A stretch of 64,000 nt of DNA from Herbiconiux sp. (GCF_023264895.1 NZ_JAHFUY010000021.1:19641-83640), one strand, 5' to 3'. Shown: positions 49,855 through 58,538, numbered from the stretch's first letter. A program made the numbers and translations. The notes: generated from the sequence alone by a model not told the origin.

Positions 49855-51333
49855 CTAGAACGCGTCCTTGCCGGGCGCCACCACAGCCCTCACCGTGCGC
49901 CAGAGAATTACGATGTCTCCGGTGAGTGACCAGTTCTCGACGTAGTACAGGTCGAGTCTGATGGCATCATCCCAGGAAAGACTCGACCTACCGCTGACTT
50001 GCCACAGACCTGTCATCCCTGGCTGAACGATAAGTCGACGTTTTGCGGCGTTGTCATACAGCTTCACCTCGCCCTCACGCTGGGGCCTCGGACCAACCAG
50101 GCTCATGTCTCCTCGAAGAACGTTCCAAAGTTGAGGAATCTCGTCGATCGAGTACTTCCGCAACACCGAACCGATCCGGGTCACACGTGGGTCGTCAACA
50201 ACCTTGAAGAGAGGCTTATCGGACGTCCCCTGCGCAGCGAGCAGGGCCGCGAGTTCAGCGTCCGCTCCAACCCTCATGGACCGGAACTTCAACATTTTAA
50301 ATGGGTCGCCGTGTCTGCCAATTCGTTCCTGACGATAGAAGATCGGGCCCTTCGAACTGAGCCGAACAGCAAGCACGATCGCTAGAAACGCGGGAGATAG
50401 CAGAATCAAAAGCGCAGCGGATCCTACGGTGTCGAATAAGCGCTTGGAGAACTGTTTCCATCCGCCGTAACGCGGTGTCTCCACGTGTATGAGAGGCAGC
50501 CCGGCAACGGGGCGTGTGTGCAGCCTAGGGCCCGCAATATCGATGAGGCTTGGGGCCATGACCAAATGCTGCCGCCCAGGTTGAAGGCTCCAGCTCAACT
50601 CCCGCACTCGCTGTGGGGGTAGATCGTCTGCGCTCGTAATGACGACGGTATCTGCGCCCACTTGGTCTAGAGCCGAGCGCGCGGAATCCAAGTCGCCAAG
50701 CACAAGCAGATCCTCGAGCGGTGGATCGTGAGGGCGTGGCGGCGGCACACACACTCCTACGACTCGATATCCAGCCTCTGGTTGCCGAGCCAGCTCCGTG
50801 GAGATGTGCAATACGGACGACCGGGAACCTACCAGAAGCACGAGGGACGAAAACTCGCCGCGAACGCGTTTCACCCCGAGCCACTGCCGCCACATCCAGC
50901 GCGAGAAAATCAAGACAACCAGCCCGAGGGGGAAGGCAATCAGCACGTATCCGCGGGCGAGGCTAATTTGAAGTAGGAGGGCGACAATCGCTACCAGTCC
51001 GAAGACTCGAATCGTGGCGTCCGCAATCAAGCGGTACTCCTGGCTTCCAGCCCCTACGACGCGATGCTCGCGCGTTCCGTACACATGGAGCATCAATAAC
51101 CACGCAGCGAGAATTGCTACCGATATCGCCGTGTAATTGATCGCGAGGTCTGCCGGCCGGTCCTTGAAGGCGACGTCTTCCACGTCAAAACCGAACCATG
51201 CAATCTGGACCCCGAAAATGACCCACGCAAGTACAAGGAAGTCTGTAACTAAGAGACTACGCGCGTACCTTTGTCGCCAACCCAGTCGCTCTGCAACGGG
51301 ACTCACTTCTCGTTTGGTGGTTGCGCTCCCCAT
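49855..51333 (-). CDS. Priming polyprenyl-phosphate glycosylphosphotransferase (WbaP/CpsE-like)
   Basis: About 492 residues. The N-terminal half has four or five membrane helices and a soluble CoA-binding-like domain (LVLLVGSRSSVLHISTELAR). The C-terminal bacterial sugar transferase domain is complete: KRLFDTVGSAALLILLSPAFL, ERIGRHGDPFKMLKFRSM, YSIDEIPQLWNVLRGDMSLVGPRPQ and GMTGLWQVSGRSSLSWDDAIRLDLYYVENWS, spread over several segments. It transfers a sugar-1-phosphate to undecaprenyl phosphate, starting each repeat unit. Start uncertain: ATG 51333 preferred, GTG 51357 possible. Confidence 0.92.
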   Translation of the reverse strand: MGSATTKREVSPVAERLGWRQRYARSLLVTDFLVLAWVIFGVQIAWFGFDVEDVAFKDRPADLAINYTAISVAILAAWLLMLHVYGTREHRVVGAGSQEYRLIADATIRVFGLVAIVALLLQISLARGYVLIAFPLGLVVLIFSRWMWRQWLGVKRVRGEFSSLVLLVGSRSSVLHISTELARQPEAGYRVVGVCVPPPRPHDPPLEDLLVLGDLDSARSALDQVGADTVVITSADDLPPQRVRELSWSLQPGRQHLVMAPSLIDIAGPRLHTRPVAGLPLIHVETPRYGGWKQFSKRLFDTVGSAALLILLSPAFLAIVLAVRLSSKGPIFYRQERIGRHGDPFKMLKFRSMRVGADAELAALLAAQGTSDKPLFKVVDDPRVTRIGSVLRKYSIDEIPQLWNVLRGDMSLVGPRPQREGEVKLYDNAAKRRLIVQPGMTGLWQVSGRSSLSWDDAIRLDLYYVENWSLTGDIVILWRTVRAVVAPGKDAF

Positions 51334-51581
51334 GACTCCCCCATCGTGTCCTCTCACCCTGGAACGACAGCGTCCGGTCTCAGACTAGCCGACCAACCGC
51401 TCCGAGCCCCCGCAGGACTGGCGATGCTCAACCTCCCGTGACTCACCTAGAACCCGGTAGAAAGTCGCATGTCCCGAGACTTGCATAGCATCGCGCTCCA
51501 ATCCTCGCCTGTGGTATCGACTTTTGTCGGCTCGTTTGTCGTTCATATTCGTGCGGTGTCAGCAATGCGCGAACAACACCG

Positions 51582-52535
51582 TCAAGCCAGGTCGTTCCAC
51601 GTGACGCCCTGGTCAGCCGATACGAGGATGCGGTCGTCGAGCCAGATCATTGCGTTGTCGCCGTCGAGGTCTAGGGCGACTGGGGCCCCGATCTGAAGGA
51701 CCGGCACGCAAGAGATGTCAAGACCATCTTCTGGGATTGTTTGTAGGTCGTAGCGGCGAATACCGAGGCCATCACAGTCCGCGACCCCAGAGATACCAGC
51801 AAGGGCGGGGCCTTCGTCGTTGGCGGCAAGGGCTTCGGCGTTTACTAAGGAGAGAAGTTGCCATGACGAGGACGCTGGGTCATACACGTATAGCGCATCG
51901 GAGCATTGCAGGACGGCTCGGGGGGCGAGGCCCACTATGCCGAGGGGTTGGGGGCACGGGGGTTCGGTTGTATTGCCAAAGACGCTAAGAGTAATGAAGT
52001 CCGCGTCGTAGTACGTGAATTCAGCCAGGCGCTCCGGGGTTAGTGCCCAGAATTCACCGCTCGTGTATGACGTGAGCAGAGTGACGTCGCAATTCGGGAG
52101 CGTTCGGACAACTGCGTCTATCTGGGTGTCGGCGGTGTACGCGAGGTTCACGATCTCACCCACCGAGGTGTTGCCGAATGAAATAGGCGTCCAGGCGCCG
52201 CCAGGGGCAGCGAGAACGCTGACATTCGGGACCGCGACCCCGCATGAGCCTGTGGTCGCGCGGATCGCGGCTCCAGAGTTGCTGAGAGCCAGGAGACGGT
52301 CCGCGCCGGGCTGGTCGTCGGGACTGTTCGCACCTGCGGGGGTTGGTGTAGAGCTGGGAGTGGTGCTGCGCTGGGCTGACCAGGTGGGCGCGGGCCCAGG
52401 GGCTTCGCCGCTTCCCACGATCTGAGGAGAGCGGAATGCATAGACCACCAGCAAGAATGCGACGACGGCTAGCAGCACGACGGCCGCGATGGCGATTAGT
52501 CCGCTCTGGTTGCTCGTACGGCGTGACGCAGACAC
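51582..52535 (-). CDS. Membrane-anchored hypothetical protein with secreted domain
   Basis: 317 residues. One N-terminal membrane helix (LIAIAAVVLLAVVAFLLVVYAF), a Pro/Ser/Thr-rich linker (about 45-75) and an extracytoplasmic domain with several Cys (SCGVAVPNVSVLAAPGG, PNCDVTLLTSYTSGEFW, EPPCPQPLGIVGL, GLDISCVPVLQIG). The strand-repeat character and the end LDDRILVSADQGVTWNDLA suggest a beta-propeller. It follows the Wzc-like kinase with a one-base overlap and may be exported with or regulate the polysaccharide system. Confidence 0.68.
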   Translation of the reverse strand: MSASRRTSNQSGLIAIAAVVLLAVVAFLLVVYAFRSPQIVGSGEAPGPAPTWSAQRSTTPSSTPTPAGANSPDDQPGADRLLALSNSGAAIRATTGSCGVAVPNVSVLAAPGGAWTPISFGNTSVGEIVNLAYTADTQIDAVVRTLPNCDVTLLTSYTSGEFWALTPERLAEFTYYDADFITLSVFGNTTEPPCPQPLGIVGLAPRAVLQCSDALYVYDPASSSWQLLSLVNAEALAANDEGPALAGISGVADCDGLGIRRYDLQTIPEDGLDISCVPVLQIGAPVALDLDGDNAMIWLDDRILVSADQGVTWNDLA

Positions 52536-53947
52536 TAGGCCTTGATCTTCTTTTTGCTGGCTCTGGGCTCGTCCTGGGAGTAGCCGTACCCATAGCCATA
52601 GCCATAGCCATAGCGGCTGTAGCCGTACGAATCGGGACCCCTGGTGGGGAGCATCGTGAGTACTACACCCGCTAATTTCGCGCCGACGTTCTCGAGAGCA
52701 GCGACTGCGCCACGCACTTGATTCTTGTGGGCGCGGCCGGCGGCGACCATCAGAAGGGCACCCGTGGTGTTCTTAGCGAGGACAGCAGCGTCGGTGACGG
52801 GGAGAAGGGGCGGGGCGTCGAAGAGGACGGTATCGAAAGAATTCTCTAGACCGCGGATCAGAGTGACCATGGCCTGTGATCCGAGTAGCTCGCTAGGGTT
52901 CGGTGGCACTTTTCCAGCGGGCAGGACATAGAGGTTCGTGTCGCCCCAGCGCTGGATGACGTCGTTAGGCTGAGCGCGGCCCACAAGGACGTCTGTCAGA
53001 CCGACGCCGCCCTCAAGCCCGAGGTACTCTGCGAGCTTGGGCTTGCGCATGTCGGCATCGACGATGATGACGTTCTTGCCGGCCAGAGCTACCACGATGG
53101 CGAGGTTGGCGGCGGAGGTGCTCTTGCCCTCGCCCGGGACTGACGAGGTGACGACGAAGCTGCGGGAGGTCACGCCCACGTTGAGGAACTGGAGGTTGGT
53201 GCGGAGGGTTCGGAAGGATTCGCTGCGGGGGCTGCGGGGGTCGTCCTTCACGACGAGGGGGTTCTGAGGCGTGCTCTGGTCGAAGGCGATGCCGCCGATG
53301 ATGGGGGCGTCGGTGATGACCTCGACGTCGTGCTCGTTGCGGATGCGGGTATCGAGGGCTTCGCGGAGGATGGCAATACCAACCCCGAGGGCGAGGCCAA
53401 CGAGGGCGCCGAGGGCGATGTTAAGAGGGACGTTGGGGGACGACGGGGAGAACGGGATCAGGGCTTGCTGGAGGAGCGTGATCTTGACCGGGGTGATGCC
53501 TTCGGCGTTCTCAGCCACGAGGCCGGTTACGACGTTCTCGAAGCTGGATGCTACTGCGTTCGCGATCTCGGCGGCCTGCCTGGGGTCGGTGTCGGCGACT
53601 GTGATCTCGACGATGACGGTATCGAGAGGGGACGACGCTGAAACCTGAGCAGCGAGCTGGTCGACGTTGATGGGGAGTTCGAGGGCCGCGATCACCGGCT
53701 GCAGTACGACCGGAGTGTTGACGACATCCGCGTAGGACTTGACCTGGTTCTGGAGGAAGCTGCCGCCCTGGGTGAGATCGCTGATCGAGCCTGAGGACTG
53801 GATGGAGACGAAGACCTTGGAGGTGGCCTGGTACTCGGGAGTCTTGACGATGGAATATGCGGCGGCTGCGGCGACACCTACGAGAGTGAGGACGACGATG
53901 AAGATCCATCCCTTGCGAAGGACTCTCAAGTAATCGCGAAGCTCCAC
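52535..53947 (-). CDS. Wzc/CpsCD-like chain-length regulator and BY-kinase
   Basis: 470 residues. The N-terminal Wzz domain (LRDYLRVLRKGWIFIVVLTLVG, second helix around LNIALGALVGLALGVGIAIL) is fused to a bacterial tyrosine kinase domain: Walker A SVPGEGKSTSAAN (about 268), A' IIVDADMRKPKLAEYLGL, B DTVLFDAPPLLPVTDA. The C-terminus holds a Tyr-Gly cluster (YGYSRYGYGYGYGYGYS), the usual autophosphorylation site, then a basic tail. It controls length and export of the polysaccharide through phosphorylation. The Tyr cluster is encoded by tandem hexamers at 52584-52613. Confidence 0.92.
   Translation of the reverse strand: MELRDYLRVLRKGWIFIVVLTLVGVAAAAAYSIVKTPEYQATSKVFVSIQSSGSISDLTQGGSFLQNQVKSYADVVNTPVVLQPVIAALELPINVDQLAAQVSASSPLDTVIVEITVADTDPRQAAEIANAVASSFENVVTGLVAENAEGITPVKITLLQQALIPFSPSSPNVPLNIALGALVGLALGVGIAILREALDTRIRNEHDVEVITDAPIIGGIAFDQSTPQNPLVVKDDPRSPRSESFRTLRTNLQFLNVGVTSRSFVVTSSVPGEGKSTSAANLAIVVALAGKNVIIVDADMRKPKLAEYLGLEGGVGLTDVLVGRAQPNDVIQRWGDTNLYVLPAGKVPPNPSELLGSQAMVTLIRGLENSFDTVLFDAPPLLPVTDAAVLAKNTTGALLMVAAGRAHKNQVRGAVAALENVGAKLAGVVLTMLPTRGPDSYGYSRYGYGYGYGYGYSQDEPRASKKKIKA
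52584..52613. repeat. Tandem hexanucleotide array encoding the Tyr-Gly tail
   Basis: Four perfect copies of CCATAG (52590-52613) preceded by the related CCGTAC (52584-52589). On the coding strand each unit adds one Tyr-Gly pair, so gain or loss of units changes the number of phosphorylatable tyrosines without shifting the frame. Confidence 0.8.
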
Positions 53948-54031
53948 GCAGACACCCTCTCCCCAGGAGTGACCTTGACAGCCACTGCAGCATTCACAAT
54001 GCTCTCATACCTGCGGGGGACGGCTTGTCTG

Positions 54032-54187
54032 TCAGGCGTCCTCTTGCCAAAGGGAGTCCTCGAGGAGCTTCTCGATCGCGGCTCGGACCACGTCGGAGAC
54101 GGACATGCCTCGGGCCGCCGCGAAGGCCTTGAGCTCCGCGTAGGTCGATTCTGGGAGGCGGAAGGTGTCGCTGCGGCGCTTTCTCAT
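54032..54187 (-). CDS. Small ribbon-helix-helix protein (51 aa)
   Basis: MRKRRSDTFRLPESTYAEL is followed by FAAARGMSVSDVVRAAIEKL and an acidic tail. This is a compact RHH fold: a beta strand in DTFRLPES, then two helices. It resembles antitoxin or CopG-like regulators but is unusually short. No toxin gene is adjacent. It is divergent from the small Cys-pair gene at 54208. Confidence 0.6.
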   Translation of the reverse strand: MRKRRSDTFRLPESTYAELKAFAAARGMSVSDVVRAAIEKLLEDSLWQEDA

Positions 54188-54207
54188 TACCTATTGAGGA
54201 CGAGCAG

Positions 54208-54360
54208 ATGAATGCACCAGTCAAATTGCCCAACCGGCTTCGGCGGTGTCGCAACGGTGGCATCCGGGTTCCCCGCAGCGAGATGATCTACAAATTCAAG
54301 GCTTGCTCCGAGGACTGCGCTGATGATCTTTGGATCACGGAGTTTGCGGTCGACGAGTGA
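54208..54360 (+). CDS. Small Cys-rich protein with CSEDCADDLW motif (50 aa)
   Basis: GAGGA lies about nine bases before ATG. The product contains FKACSEDCADDLWITEF, very similar to GACSEDCADELW at 36891-37097. The partner CxxC of the zinc ribbon is degraded here (RCRNGGIRV against HCRYCGVRM), so metal binding may be lost. Reads as a decayed or minimal paralogue of the same small zinc-ribbon family. Confidence 0.45.
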   Translation: MNAPVKLPNRLRRCRNGGIRVPRSEMIYKFKACSEDCADDLWITEFAVDE

Positions 54361-54432
54361 GCATTCGCTCCGCTCGCTGGGAGGCGCCCTCGGGGCGCCG
54401 ACGTGGTGGGCGCGCACGACGGCACTTGGGCG

Positions 54433-54528
54433 TCACTCGCAGCGCGGGCACCAAGTGCGGCGGTCGAGCTCGTCGACGTTCACCATGACGACGTTGTGCA
54501 CTTCGCAAGGGGTTGCAATTGTCACCAT
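54433..54528 (-). CDS. Very small Cys-pair ORF (31 aa)
   Basis: A 31-codon frame with GGAGGA seven bases before its ATG. It encodes MVTIATPCEVHNVVMVNVDE and ends TWCPRCE. A CxxC near the terminus plus an upstream Cys and His could bind zinc. It is too short for family assignment, but the ribosome-binding site is the best in this gap. Tentative. Confidence 0.35.
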   Translation of the reverse strand: MVTIATPCEVHNVVMVNVDELDRRTWCPRCE

Positions 54529-54825
54529 TCGAATTTCCTCCGCTCTTCCGTTATCTGCAGACTACGGGTGGCCGGATTGCCGGCTTGTAAACAACGGGAG
54601 AAGGTTTCAGACGCTCGATGACCTCGACCATTCCGCATACGATGTCGTTCCGCTAATTGGACAGTCAAAATACTGGGCGACCGCGCCGGGCCCATACCGA
54701 CGCTATCTGACATCACGGACCCGCACATCTGGACGTTCGGAGCAACGGCGGCGAACGCCGCCTCCATCGTGGAGACATCACACCCCCTCGCTTACTGCGG
54801 CGGCTAATCCGTCGTCGGACCCGGC
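54529..54825. other. Gap with possible coding remnant
   Basis: No complete gene recognised. One plus-strand frame, about 54648-54806, reads like coding sequence without a start: WTVKILGDRAGPIPTLSD and DPHIWTFGATAANAASIVE, ending in TAA. This may be a fragment of a lost gene, consistent with other small remnants between 54.0 and 57.3 kb. Confidence 0.35.
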
Positions 54826-55086
54826 ATGTCCTTCGCCCGTTGGTACGCAGGCACGATCCCCGGCAACCGCCGCGTAGCGCCGTGGCTCGATTGCGTTGCG
54901 GCGCAGTATGAGGTCGCGGCGAGTGACCCGGACGGCGCTGTGTGCGTCTTCGATCTCTTCTACCGAGTGAACTCCGGGGCACCAAGAACAGCCGGTGGCC
55001 TGCTCGACTCCGGCAAGGCCCGCCCGGGCGACATCTGGAACCGCTACATCGCCGAGGCGCTGACCAACTTCGTGCTACCGCGTTGA
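54826..55086 (+). CDS. Hypothetical protein (86 aa), tentative
   Basis: An 86-codon frame whose product is protein-like (MSFARWYAGTIPGNRRVAPW, VCVFDLFYRVNSGA, KARPGDIWNRYIAEALTNF). No ribosome-binding site, no family, and its 3' end overlaps the converging O-antigen ligase gene by 43 bases. It could also be part of the remnant just upstream. Confidence 0.3.
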   Translation: MSFARWYAGTIPGNRRVAPWLDCVAAQYEVAASDPDGAVCVFDLFYRVNSGAPRTAGGLLDSGKARPGDIWNRYIAEALTNFVLPR

Positions 55087-56345
55087 CCGCCGGATTCCAC
55101 ACCGTGCTTGCTTGGCCGCCACATCGGGTACGCGGCCACACCGAGTGCGAGCATGATCCAGAAGCCAGGCGATTGGCTGAGCGGCTGGGACAGAAGCAGC
55201 GTCACGAAAAGGACCAGAGTCGGGCCAAGGGCCAGCCATCGCTGAGATGACTGAGCCCACGGCAAGACGAATGCGAGCACAGACAGCACGAAGCCTGGCA
55301 GCCCAATTACAGCTATAGCCGCAACGAGATTAATGCTGCTCATCGGGGCGTCATAGCCGGTGGCGTTAGCGGCTAGCGGATTGTTCAGGATCGCCGCGAT
55401 CCCGTTCTCGAGCGCGGTCTGCCGGTCGGTCACAGACACCGGGTTGAGCTCCGTCTTAGCCAACAGACCGACCACGGGGGCGAAGAACGCAATGTACGCG
55501 GCGAACATCAGGCCGAAGACCCCGGCAAACTGTTTCAGGATCGCCTTGCCGGACGGCAGGCCCTCGTGCCAGAGCAGATTCTGCAGCACCCACACCACGA
55601 TGAAAGCAGCGAATCCGGCAGTGGACTGGGTGCCGACTAGGCCGACGAAGAGCACGAGCTTGAACGGCCACGAGTTCCACCGTGTGCGGGGAAGCATGAA
55701 GTAGGCCCACCCGAGGAGCGCCGCCATCACGCCCGATTCGCGACCGATCCCGAGGAACCTGGGAACGCTGATTCCGCCGAACGTAAACGACGAGTAGGTG
55801 AAGGTGACGGGCAAGTAGAGGGGCACCGTCTTGCCCTCGTAGCCGGCGTCGATGTTTGCCACGAACCCGGTGCCGAATCCGAAGATGTTCCAGATGAGGA
55901 AGGTCAAGATGAAGCTCAGGCTGAGCACGAAGCAGATGACAATAAGCCCGTGCACGATGACCACTCGGCGCAGCGCGTTGCGCAGCACATAGACGGTGGC
56001 GAGGAGTACCCCGAATGTCAGCACGCCAATGGTGAAGGTCTGCTGGGCATCGTGTTGGGGCCGGACAGTGAGCTGCAGCATCGACCACAACCAGAGCAGC
56101 CCTGCTAGCAGCGCGAGGGTGCGCAACGCCCGGTCGTTCGGGGTGGTGGCGCGCATGTCGGCGAGAACGGCAAACAAGAGTGCGCCTCCCACCATGGCCG
56201 TACCCACGATTGTCAGCCGTTCCCCGAGGATGAAAGGACGGATGAGGGGTATCGCCCCCACCACGAGCAGCGCAGAGACGATGCTGAGCGCGTTCTGAGC
56301 GGCGGTTGGCTGTGCCGCCAGGCTTCTTGTAGCAGTTGAGGTCAT
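55044..56345 (-). CDS. O-antigen ligase/Wzy-like polysaccharide polymerase
   Basis: 433 residues and about twelve membrane helices, with a large outside loop between helices (NIFGFGTGFVANIDAGYEGKT to SFTFGGISVPRF). FLGIGRESGVMAALLGWAYF, FVGLVGTQSTAGFAAFIVVW and GIAAILNNPLAANATGYDAP give the Wzy/WaaL pattern with Arg and Glu in the loop. It probably polymerises the repeat units flipped by the Wzx-type protein at 47565-48782. ATG overlaps the stop of the following small gene (ATGA). Confidence 0.8.
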   Translation of the reverse strand: MTSTATRSLAAQPTAAQNALSIVSALLVVGAIPLIRPFILGERLTIVGTAMVGGALLFAVLADMRATTPNDRALRTLALLAGLLWLWSMLQLTVRPQHDAQQTFTIGVLTFGVLLATVYVLRNALRRVVIVHGLIVICFVLSLSFILTFLIWNIFGFGTGFVANIDAGYEGKTVPLYLPVTFTYSSFTFGGISVPRFLGIGRESGVMAALLGWAYFMLPRTRWNSWPFKLVLFVGLVGTQSTAGFAAFIVVWVLQNLLWHEGLPSGKAILKQFAGVFGLMFAAYIAFFAPVVGLLAKTELNPVSVTDRQTALENGIAAILNNPLAANATGYDAPMSSINLVAAIAVIGLPGFVLSVLAFVLPWAQSSQRWLALGPTLVLFVTLLLSQPLSQSPGFWIMLALGVAAYPMWRPSKHGVESGGQRGSTKLVSASAM

Positions 56346-56587
56346 CGTCCGTTCCGATTGATGTCGTCAACGCGTCGAAGCACGGCTGCTCGCGCCCACA
56401 GGAAGAGGCACATCCCTGCTATGGACAGGAGCGGAGCGGCCGCAAACCGGAAGTTCCCGAGAAGCAGCGAGAGGGTTGAACCTCCGCCGATGCAGGAAGC
56501 CGCCGCGAAGAACGTCCAGGCGACGCGATCAGTTGTGCTCGCCCCGGCGTACCGTCGCGAGACCCACGCCAGCAAAACCTGATTCAC
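56342..56587 (-). CDS. Small two-span membrane protein (81 aa)
   Basis: Product NVNQVLLAWVSRRYAGASTT, then two hydrophobic helices (VAWTFFAAASCIGGGSTLSLLL, FRFAAAPLLSIAGMCLFLW) and a basic end. The GTG start (56587) overlaps the TGA of the upstream Cys-pair ORF, and its TGA overlaps the ATG of the polymerase gene, so all three may be one translational unit. Function unknown. Confidence 0.5.
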   Translation of the reverse strand: MNQVLLAWVSRRYAGASTTDRVAWTFFAAASCIGGGSTLSLLLGNFRFAAAPLLSIAGMCLFLWARAAVLRRVDDINRNGR

Positions 56588-56688
56588 ATTGCGTGCTGGT
56601 TTAGGAGGTAGGAGTTCTGGCATTGCTCGTTGAAGAAGCGGAAGTCCATCTCTTCCTGGGGCTGCTCTAGGCTGGCGCCGCAACTCAT
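56584..56688 (-). CDS. Very small Cys-containing ORF (34 aa)
   Basis: MSCGASLEQPQEEMDFRFFN then EQCQNSYLL. Upstream codons in the same frame read KSICMSC, so the true protein may start earlier with a full CxxC (CMSCG); a stop lies about 22 codons before. The CxxCG and later Cys recall a zinc-ribbon fragment like those at 36891 and 54208. Its TGA overlaps the GTG of the next gene. Confidence 0.4.
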   Translation of the reverse strand: MSCGASLEQPQEEMDFRFFNEQCQNSYLLNQHAM

Positions 56689-56845
56689 GCAAATGCTCTT
56701 GGCGGCCTCCGCGTCGATCGCAGCAGTCGCTCGTCGTTCGCTGGATCAACTAGCGAGGCGGGATGCGGGAGTGGAGTCCATGTCGGTGATCATATCGAAC
56801 CGACGCACCCGGAAAGAAGCGCCAAGGTCCCGCTACCATTCCAGG

Positions 56846-56900
56846 GTGAGTGGGGGCCGCATCATTCGACGGTGGTCGCAAACCGTTGGCCCCCACTCAC
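56846..56900. repeat. 13-bp inverted repeat with 29-base spacer
   Basis: GTGAGTGGGGGCC (56846-56858) and GGCCCCCACTCAC (56888-56900) are perfectly complementary. No T tract follows on either strand. The DNA on either side (56689-56845, 56901-56981) has no recognised gene. It may be a terminator for minus-strand transcription entering from 57.3 kb or part of an unrecognised element. Confidence 0.55.
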
Positions 56901-56981
56901 TCCATGAGCGCAACCAACGACCGGGATCGTGCACCCCTGCCGTGCGGCCACGTGAGCATAGGAAGTCCCTGGCTCTCTCCG

Positions 56982-57272
56982 TTACGAAACGTGTGGCGTA
57001 GTTTCGGCTGACACCTTCGAGCCGGCGCAGGGTCGTCCTATCAGCAGCGCTCTCTGCTCTCGACGATCAATAGGGGCGGCGATCAGCCGATCGACATTGT
57101 TCAGCCGGGCACTTGCCGTCTTCATCGCGAATGGAGAACGACATGACGCATCCTTCGAACGCGCTAGCGCCCACCAGAACTCGACCGACCCCATGAGCCT
57201 GAAGGCCGCCCCTACTGAGAACCAGGCATAGCTCATCGCGGGTGCACATATTGCCACGATCCTGCCCGCCAT
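56982..57272 (-). CDS. Hypothetical membrane protein (96 aa), tentative
   Basis: The first half is hydrophobic and protein-like (MAGRIVAICAPAMSYAWFSV, GAAFRLMGSVEFWWALA), the second half charged and less convincing. No strong ribosome-binding site. It lies just downstream of the 57320 gene on the same strand. It may be the surviving 5' part of a frameshifted gene. Confidence 0.3.
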   Translation of the reverse strand: MAGRIVAICAPAMSYAWFSVGAAFRLMGSVEFWWALARSKDASCRSPFAMKTASARLNNVDRLIAAPIDRREQRALLIGRPCAGSKVSAETTPHVS

Positions 57273-57319
57273 GCGGACTCGTCGCTTTCCGTCGTAGAAG
57301 CGAGCTGCGGGGGCCGCAG

Positions 57320-58369
57320 CTAGCGCTTCCACCAGGGTTTGCGGCTCGGCGGTGGGGTTTCGGGGAGCTGGGTGTTGCGCTCGGAGGGGTTCAGGGCCCA
57401 CGGGAGTCTCATGGGGCTGACGTGTTCGCGGAACTCTAGGCGGCCGCCGTGCTCGAGGAGTTCTCGGTAGACGTCGGAGAGCAGCAGGGGCTTGCCGATG
57501 ACGACGCCGGGGACTTCTTCGCCGGCGATGAGGGTCCAGTAGGTGCCGAGGTGGAATTTCTCGAAGACCCAGCCGTTCTCGAGCACGAGGCGCGTGCCTT
57601 CCGCAGCGGGGTGACCGAAGTCGCGCAGCCACGACGCGTAGTCGTCGTAGGTCTCTGGGTACCCGGGGTCGAAGACGTGCTGGGTGACCTGTCCCGGTGC
57701 TTGCGGCACCGAGGAGCGATCCACCCAGTCCTGGAAAAGTTGCTGCTTTCGGCGCCACACGGCTTGCGCCTGGTCCGGCCCGTCGAAATGGAAGTCGGGG
57801 GCCGCGAAGGGGCATCCGGTGATGCTGAAGGTGCAGAGGTGCGCGCTTCCCGTTCGCGGGTCGATGTGGAACATGTCGGTCTCCCACTTCGAGTCGACTG
57901 CGGCCACTCGATCGGGTGACTTCCTCGGCTCGATGGGTGTCCTGGTGGCGACGACCTCGACATCCTCCTTGCCCTGACCTTGTGCGCCTTGGAGACGGAG
58001 GCGGAGGTCGCGGGCTCTCTGGCGGGCCTCCTCCTGCTCTTGCTCCTGCTCCCGCCGCTCCTGGTCGACTCGGCGCTGACGCGCGGCCTGCGCCTGTCGC
58101 TCGGAGCCGCGCTCGTCGATCGCACGGATCGCGGCACGGTGCTCGGCCTCACGCACCACGTCGAGGATGTCCACCCTCTCGCCGTAGGCGTTGATCATGT
58201 AGCCGGCCGCCTTCGTGGCGTTGAACAGCCTGGTCTGCACGAGGTAGTTCTCGGCGGCGCCGGGATCCATATGCGAGAGCTTCTCGATCAGCCGGTCGTG
58301 CTGCTCATCCATGCGAGCCTTCGCCGCGTGCTGCTCCTGCACGAATTTTTTTGAGGGACCCCAGATCAT
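57320..58369 (-). CDS. Hypothetical protein with coiled-coil N-terminus
   Basis: 349 residues. Residues about 1-130 are charged and helical with a long coiled coil (DERGSERQAQAARQRRVDQE, RREQEQEQEEARQRARDLRL). The C-terminal 190 residues form a compact domain with paired Cys (HLCTFSITGCPFAAPDFHFD) and many Trp/Tyr (YDDYASWLRDFGHP, FEKFHLGTYWTLIAGEEVPG). No signal peptide or membrane helix. Family not recognised. It is divergent from the O-antigen-ligase-like gene. Confidence 0.68.
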   Translation of the reverse strand: MIWGPSKKFVQEQHAAKARMDEQHDRLIEKLSHMDPGAAENYLVQTRLFNATKAAGYMINAYGERVDILDVVREAEHRAAIRAIDERGSERQAQAARQRRVDQERREQEQEQEEARQRARDLRLRLQGAQGQGKEDVEVVATRTPIEPRKSPDRVAAVDSKWETDMFHIDPRTGSAHLCTFSITGCPFAAPDFHFDGPDQAQAVWRRKQQLFQDWVDRSSVPQAPGQVTQHVFDPGYPETYDDYASWLRDFGHPAAEGTRLVLENGWVFEKFHLGTYWTLIAGEEVPGVVIGKPLLLSDVYRELLEHGGRLEFREHVSPMRLPWALNPSERNTQLPETPPPSRKPWWKR

Positions 58370-58441
58370 GGACTCAATCTATTGCTTCGCCGCAGCATCG
58401 ATCAGGAGATCAGACACATGCGCTCGCGCAGACCGGCGCGA

Positions 58442-58538
58442 CGCGGGGTGGGTCTTTTGGGCGAGTTATTGGCTCGGGGCTGGCGGGCGGCCGCGGAGCG
58501 GACGCGGGAGATAACTCGCCCGAAAGATCCACCCCGCG
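58442..58538. repeat. 97-bp palindromic element, copy B
   Basis: Arms 58442-58469 and 58511-58538 pair over 28 bases with two mismatches, enclosing a 41-base centre. Outer ends are CGCGGGGTGG / CCACCCCGCG, inner ends GCGAGTTAT / ATAACTCGC. Read on the minus strand it is homologous to 31866-31967: the centre agrees at 31 of 40 positions and CGAGTYAT and GYGGGGTG are shared in the arms. It sits between the 5' ends of two divergent genes, so it cannot be a terminator for either. Nothing else was recognised between 58370 and 58662. Confidence 0.75.

Noticed and set aside
52584..52613. CRISPR-like short tandem repeats
   Set aside because: Units are 6 bp, contiguous without spacers and inside a coding sequence.
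54323..54877. 184-codon plus-strand open frame
   Set aside because: Arg/Thr/Ser-rich composition, no ribosome-binding site, overlaps the supported micro-ORFs in other frames.
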